Assembly: GCA_016213235.1 (NCBI GenBank)
Contig: JACRBE010000048.1
Coordinates: 1 to 45,514 of the forward strand
Length of the DNA stretch: 45,514 nucleotides
Direction: 5' to 3'
DNA from: Chlamydiales bacterium
GTDB taxonomy: Bacteria; Chlamydiota; Chlamydiia; Chlamydiales; JACRBE01
The notes under the pieces were generated by a model. It saw only the letters and a list, made by a program, of their open reading frames with translations, did no database searches and was not told the DNA's origin. A program made the position numbers and the translations under genes. Positions 44,701 to 45,514 of the stretch are shown piece after piece; the first letter of the stretch is position 1; each line of letters starts with the position of its first letter.

Positions 44701-45423
44701 TTATTTCTTTTTGTTATGGAATATATGGAAAAATAAAACTTTTAAAATCTTGCCTGAATCTCTTAAAACGGAAAAATGGGAAAATTTGTTTTTTTCAATA
44801 TAGATGGTTGGTATAGGGTAAGAGACTATTTTTCTTTTTTGCTGCAGAGCAAGCAATAGGCATCTCATCTCCATTTCGTAGTGTCCACCAACAATTTCTT
44901 GGATAATTGTTTTTACAAAATCATAGCTAAATGCTCTCATACCGGATTGAGTGTCTTTGGGAGCTTTAAAATAAACACAACGCAACAGAAAGGTGATAAT
45001 GCTATTTGCTATCTTACTTTTGTAAGGCATACTAAGAAACGATCGTTCACCAATGACTAGATCATGATGATGAAAAATAGGGTTAATAAGCCCTGGGATA
45101 TCACAGGGCCTATGTTGTCCATCAGAATCTATTGTAACGAGCGCTATAAAGGAAAAGTGGTCGATTGCATAGCGAAATCCCTCGATCAAGGCAAAACCTT
45201 TGCCCTTATTTTTATGAAAAGAAACTACAGATATTTTCTTTGGATATTCCAGTAATAAAGCGTGTAGAACTTTATCTGTGCTATCTGTAGAACCATCATT
45301 CACAGCGATAATATGATCGGTAAATTGTAATAAGTCTACAATAACACTCTTGCAAAAATTAGCAACATTATAACAGGGGATAATAGTTAGAGTTTGTACT
45401 TTTAATAAGGGAGTTAAAGTCAT
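44701..45423 (-). CDS. DPM-like family 2 glycosyltransferase
   Basis: 240 aa, one GT-A domain of the dolichyl-phosphate mannosyltransferase type: LTIIPCYNVANFCKSVI, AVNDGSTDSTDKVL, the loop NKGKGFALIEGFRYAI, and the metal site TIDSDGQHRPCDI. GERSFLSMP and TQSGMRAFS are further family blocks. There are no C-terminal membrane helices. It probably moves a sugar from a nucleotide donor to a lipid carrier on the cytoplasmic face. It is the first gene of a two-gene unit with the AP-fold protein. The 91 bp beyond its ATG to the window end hold no recognised gene. Confidence 0.88.
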   Translation of the reverse strand: MTLTPLLKVQTLTIIPCYNVANFCKSVIVDLLQFTDHIIAVNDGSTDSTDKVLHALLLEYPKKISVVSFHKNKGKGFALIEGFRYAIDHFSFIALVTIDSDGQHRPCDIPGLINPIFHHHDLVIGERSFLSMPYKSKIANSIITFLLRCVYFKAPKDTQSGMRAFSYDFVKTIIQEIVGGHYEMEMRCLLLALQQKRKIVSYPIPTIYIEKNKFSHFSVLRDSGKILKVLFFHIFHNKKK

Positions 45424-45514
45424 GTTACCTATTTGCGTTATCGGTTAAAATTGCCACTGCAAGGATCCTTTTACGTTCCAGTCTCGGTAGGGCAGAGTAT
45501 TGCGAAAATAATTA

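Noticed and set aside
1..45514. CRISPR array, insertion sequence, prophage, riboswitch or replication origin
   Set aside because: I saw no regularly spaced repeats, no transposase or integrase motif with inverted ends, no known riboswitch core and no cluster of DnaA boxes.

Overview
The window comes from a chlamydia-like bacterium, that is, an obligate intracellular member of the order Chlamydiales outside Chlamydiaceae. The first 83 bases are the 3' end of a 16S rRNA whose sequence reads as chlamydial. The AT-rich genome carries gene neighbours that, from memory, also sit together in Chlamydia: phnP-like hydrolase + hflX, rplM + rpsI, and two LptF/LptG-type permeases + tilS + an unusually long ftsH. 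A mitochondrial-type citrate synthase is present, which Chlamydiaceae lack. I infer a Rhabdochlamydia- or Simkania-like lineage, but the genus cannot be fixed from this window.

Layout. 1-350: 16S 3' end, tRNA-Ala(TGC), tRNA-Ile(GAT), then a strong intrinsic terminator with no 23S rRNA behind it. 375-8102 (minus): a divergent Ser/Thr protein kinase, small unknown proteins, a possible GT-B-like protein, a DMT-family transporter, and an overlapping pair of exported enzymes, a sulfotransferase and a NodZ/FUT8-type fucosyltransferase. 8210-10646 (minus): a remnant of an outer-membrane beta-barrel gene, then tgt, a queuosine-precursor transporter and an acyl-CoA thioesterase. 10755-12909 (plus): mdh and citrate synthase. 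12923-15534 (minus): a tandemly duplicated unknown gene with a duplicated upstream element and decayed coding sequence between the copies, then a putative two-helix membrane protein.

15897-19708 (plus): a tight operon of a membrane protein, an FAD oxidoreductase, a metallo-beta-lactamase-fold hydrolase and hflX. Then marC (minus), mtaB with a coupled unknown gene, ligA, two unknown minus-strand genes (one like a degenerate 2H phosphoesterase), a membrane protein with a Cys-rich tail, miaB, and rplM-rpsI. 29580-35172 (minus): an Inc-like candidate, a decayed nitronate monooxygenase, an M32 carboxypeptidase, a PAP2 phosphatase and the two LptF/LptG-type permeases. 35245-39344 (plus): tilS and ftsH.

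39408-45423: a small unknown gene, an internally deleted AAA/DUF4143 pseudogene, then the most system-like cluster. This holds a stand-alone Hpt protein (minus), a stand-alone receiver protein, a membrane-anchored HEAT-repeat protein and a processive GT2 glycosyltransferase, with the last three overlapping in translation. An alkaline-phosphatase-fold protein and a DPM-like GT2 follow on the other strand. This may be a phosphorelay-controlled polysaccharide or glycolipid synthase. At least three gene remnants (8.2, 30.6 and 39.8 kb) show ongoing reductive decay. No insertion sequence, phage gene or CRISPR array was recognised.
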